Assembly: GCA_016938155.1 (NCBI GenBank)
Contig: JAFGVF010000355.1
Location: 1-8,014, forward strand
DNA: 8,014 nucleotides
From: Candidatus Cloacimonadota bacterium
GTDB lineage: Bacteria; Cloacimonadota; Cloacimonadia; Cloacimonadales; JAFGVF01
Direction of reading: 5' to 3'
The translations under genes and the position numbers were made by a program. Shown here piece by piece: positions 6,789 through 8,014 of the stretch. Each line of letters begins with the position of its first letter. Within the stretch, counting starts at the first letter, position 1. The notes beneath the pieces are model-generated. The model made no database searches, had not been told where the DNA came from, and saw only the letters and a program-made list of their open reading frames with translations.

Positions 6789-7370
6789 TTAGAACTTGTA
6801 TGTTACTTCGAAATATGCTTTGGGATGATGGCAAACTGGGCACTCTTCCGGTGCTTCCATATTCTCTGTGATATAACCGCAGTTACGGCACTTCCAGAAA
6901 ACCTTTCCATCGCGTTTGAACACCTCATTATCCTGAACAAACTGATGCAGTTTGCGATAACGGGCTTCGTGCTCTTTTTCCACCATTGCTACTAATTTGA
7001 ATGCTGTAGCAACATCTTTGAAGCCTTCTGCTTCGGCAACTTTTGCAAACTCAGGATAGAGTTCAGTCCATTCCTCATTTTCGCCATTAGCAGCAAATTC
7101 AAGGTTCTTCAGGGTACTTGTTCTTGCCCAGGCAGCCGGGTAAATGGCATTAATTTCAATACCTTCACCTTCCATTCCGTGGTCAAGTAACAGCTTCATG
7201 AAAACTTTTGCATGTTCCTGTTCATTCTCGGCAGTCTCGGTAAAAATAGCGGAGATTTGTTCAAATCCCTCTTTCTTTGCGGTTTTTGCTGCATAAGTAT
7301 AACGCATTCTTGCCTGAGATTCTCCGGCAAATGCCTTCATTAAATTTTCTGCAGTTTTGGTTCCTTTCAT
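6789..7370 (-). CDS. rbr: Rubrerythrin (non-haem diiron peroxidase with C-terminal rubredoxin domain)
   Basis: Reduces hydrogen peroxide to water in anaerobes, using a diiron site fed by its own rubredoxin-type iron. The 193-residue length fits the family. The ferritin-like domain (about 1-145) has GESQAR (Glu17), ENEQEH (Glu50 and His53), NGENEEW (Glu97, Glu100) and EKEH (Glu131, His134) as ligands. The C-terminal rubredoxin domain (about 157-193) has CRNCGY (Cys161, Cys164) and [12 protein letters not shown] (Cys177, Cys180). The start is ATG at 7370-7368, preceded by AAGGA. It lies 10 bases downstream of the winged-helix gene, so the two are almost certainly co-transcribed and peroxide removal follows superoxide reduction in the same operon. 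Confidence 0.97.
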   Translation of the reverse strand: MKGTKTAENLMKAFAGESQARMRYTYAAKTAKKEGFEQISAIFTETAENEQEHAKVFMKLLLDHGMEGEGIEINAIYPAAWARTSTLKNLEFAANGENEEWTELYPEFAKVAEAEGFKDVATAFKLVAMVEKEHEARYRKLHQFVQDNEVFKRDGKVFWKCRNCGYITENMEAPEECPVCHHPKAYFEVTYKF

Positions 7371-7380
7371 TGATTCTTCC

Positions 7381-7563
7381 TTATTTCTTTATTTGATAGT
7401 AACAGTTTTTGGGGGATTCAAGCAGTCCCTCTTTCTTTAGAGCGGTAATCTGCTTAGCAACTTCTTTCGGGTCTAAATTGCCTTGTTCGGCTATTTCTTT
7501 AGCTTTAAGCGGATTAGTTGACTTTGAGAAAATCTCTAAGACTTTCTGTTTTGAATCAGACAT
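7381..7563 (-). CDS. Small winged-helix protein, probable transcription regulator of the oxidative-stress operon
   Basis: A 60-residue protein that appears to be a minimal winged-helix DNA-binding domain with no separate sensor domain. Helix 1 (about 4-14, [11 protein letters not shown]) leads to a helix-turn-helix made of [10 protein letters not shown] (20-29) and the putative recognition helix [15 protein letters not shown] (32-46). A short beta wing with [11 protein letters not shown] (50-60) ends the protein. I recall proteins of this size and pattern from anaerobic bacteria and archaea, but no experimentally assigned role. Its single cysteine, Cys54 in the wing, could be redox-active, but this is speculation. 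The ATG at 7563-7561 follows an AAGGAG that overlaps the desulfoferrodoxin stop codon. Its place between desulfoferrodoxin and rubrerythrin suggests autoregulation of this operon. Confidence 0.8.
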   Translation of the reverse strand: MSDSKQKVLEIFSKSTNPLKAKEIAEQGNLDPKEVAKQITALKKEGLLESPKNCYYQIKK

Positions 7564-7572
7564 TTCTGCTCC

Positions 7573-7947
7573 TTATCCCTTCCAGAGTCCGTGTTTGTTA
7601 CACCATTCTCTGGCATAAAGAACTTCGCTTTTCTTAATCGGGAAGTAAGCTTCCGGTTCATCTCCGGGTTTGAGTTCTGCTCTGAGAACTAAATCCTTAG
7701 TAACAACTTCGATGAAGGCAATATAGTGCTCTTCAGTCATTGGATGCTTAGTTGAACCAACTTTAACGAGAATACCCTCGCCCTTAGCCTCGACAACAGG
7801 GACATGCTTTTCAAGGGCAAAATCAGCCTTCTTTTCTTCTAATAACTCCATCGGTTGACCACAGCAAACAAGTGCGGGAGCACCTGCGTATAGTACTTCA
7901 ACAACATTACCACAGATAGGACAGTAATAGATTTGCTTTGTTTCCAT
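7573..7947 (-). CDS. dfx: Desulfoferrodoxin (two-iron superoxide reductase)
   Basis: Reduces superoxide to hydrogen peroxide without making oxygen, the usual anaerobe alternative to superoxide dismutase. The peroxide formed is a substrate for the rubrerythrin encoded downstream. The 124-residue protein is the full two-domain form. The N-terminal desulforedoxin-like domain has Cys9, Cys12, Cys28 and Cys29 (CPIC and CC). The catalytic domain keeps the Glu46-Lys47-His48 loop (LEKHVP) and iron ligands His48, His68 (TKHPM), His74 (EEHYIAFIE), Cys116 and His119 (EWCNKHGLW). The start is ATG at 7947-7945 with AAGGAG nine bases upstream. It is the first gene of a tight operon with the winged-helix gene, rubrerythrin and rubredoxin. 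Confidence 0.97.
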   Translation of the reverse strand: METKQIYYCPICGNVVEVLYAGAPALVCCGQPMELLEEKKADFALEKHVPVVEAKGEGILVKVGSTKHPMTEEHYIAFIEVVTKDLVLRAELKPGDEPEAYFPIKKSEVLYAREWCNKHGLWKG

Positions 7948-7979
7948 AATTTACTCCTTATAAAATTTTCAATGTTTCA

Positions 7980-7987
7980 CAAAAATA
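7980..7987 (-). promoter_or_regulatory. Weak candidate -7 element upstream of desulfoferrodoxin
   Basis: On the minus strand the short upstream region reads TATTTTTG, which fits the TA-N2-TTTG element of Bacteroidota promoters, and an ATTG lies 17 bases further upstream. The sequence is AT-rich and no standard -35/-10 pair with good spacing is visible, so this may be chance. The window ends 67 bases upstream of the start codon, leaving much of the control region unseen. Confidence 0.25.
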
Positions 7988-8014
7988 TACTAAGTGCATT
8001 AAGGCAATTTCCAA

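Overview
The window looks like a chromosomal segment of a strictly anaerobic or microaerophilic bacterium of moderate G+C content. The lifestyle is inferred from a desulfoferrodoxin, a rubrerythrin, a rubredoxin and a second ferritin-like protein in about 1.9 kb. The histidine kinase carries the AKETAHQ-GTP H-box and the RGWGLGLSL G2 box that I know from Bacteroidota and related FCB phyla. Most starts have strong AAGGAG-type Shine-Dalgarno sites, which is unlike core Bacteroidota. A relative such as Cloacimonadota or Ignavibacteria therefore seems plausible, but this is inference and not a taxonomic assignment.

Every gene I can support lies on the minus strand, so the window reads from right to left. 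At the right end (7947 down to 6627) is a compact oxidative-stress operon: desulfoferrodoxin (superoxide reductase), a 60-residue winged-helix protein, rubrerythrin and a 46-residue short-loop rubredoxin. Gaps are 9 to 21 bases and a strong intrinsic terminator closes it (6583-6617). Next comes a stand-alone ferritin-like protein without a rubredoxin domain (6075-6521), which has its own terminator (6027-6055).

A palindrome-rich noncoding spacer (about 5838-6026) precedes polA (3132-5837), a full-length, proofreading-competent DNA polymerase I. A 131-base spacer containing a GC-rich, repeat-like patch separates polA from mazG (2224-3000). The mazG 3' end overlaps the start of a two-transmembrane histidine kinase (747-2285) by 62 bases. 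The kinase stop codon overlaps by one base the start of the bifunctional NAD(P)HX repair enzyme Nnr (1-747, running off the left edge).

The right block removes superoxide and peroxide using rubredoxin-delivered electrons. The left block combines DNA repair and synthesis (PolA), nucleotide-pool cleansing (MazG) and cofactor repair (Nnr), with an orphan sensor kinase translationally embedded between the last two. The most notable features are the gapless 75-residue duplication of the kinase sensor module, the kinase's position among house-cleaning enzymes, the winged-helix protein inside the superoxide/peroxide operon, and two candidate dispersed intergenic repeats. I see no CRISPR array, complete RNA gene, insertion sequence or transposase.
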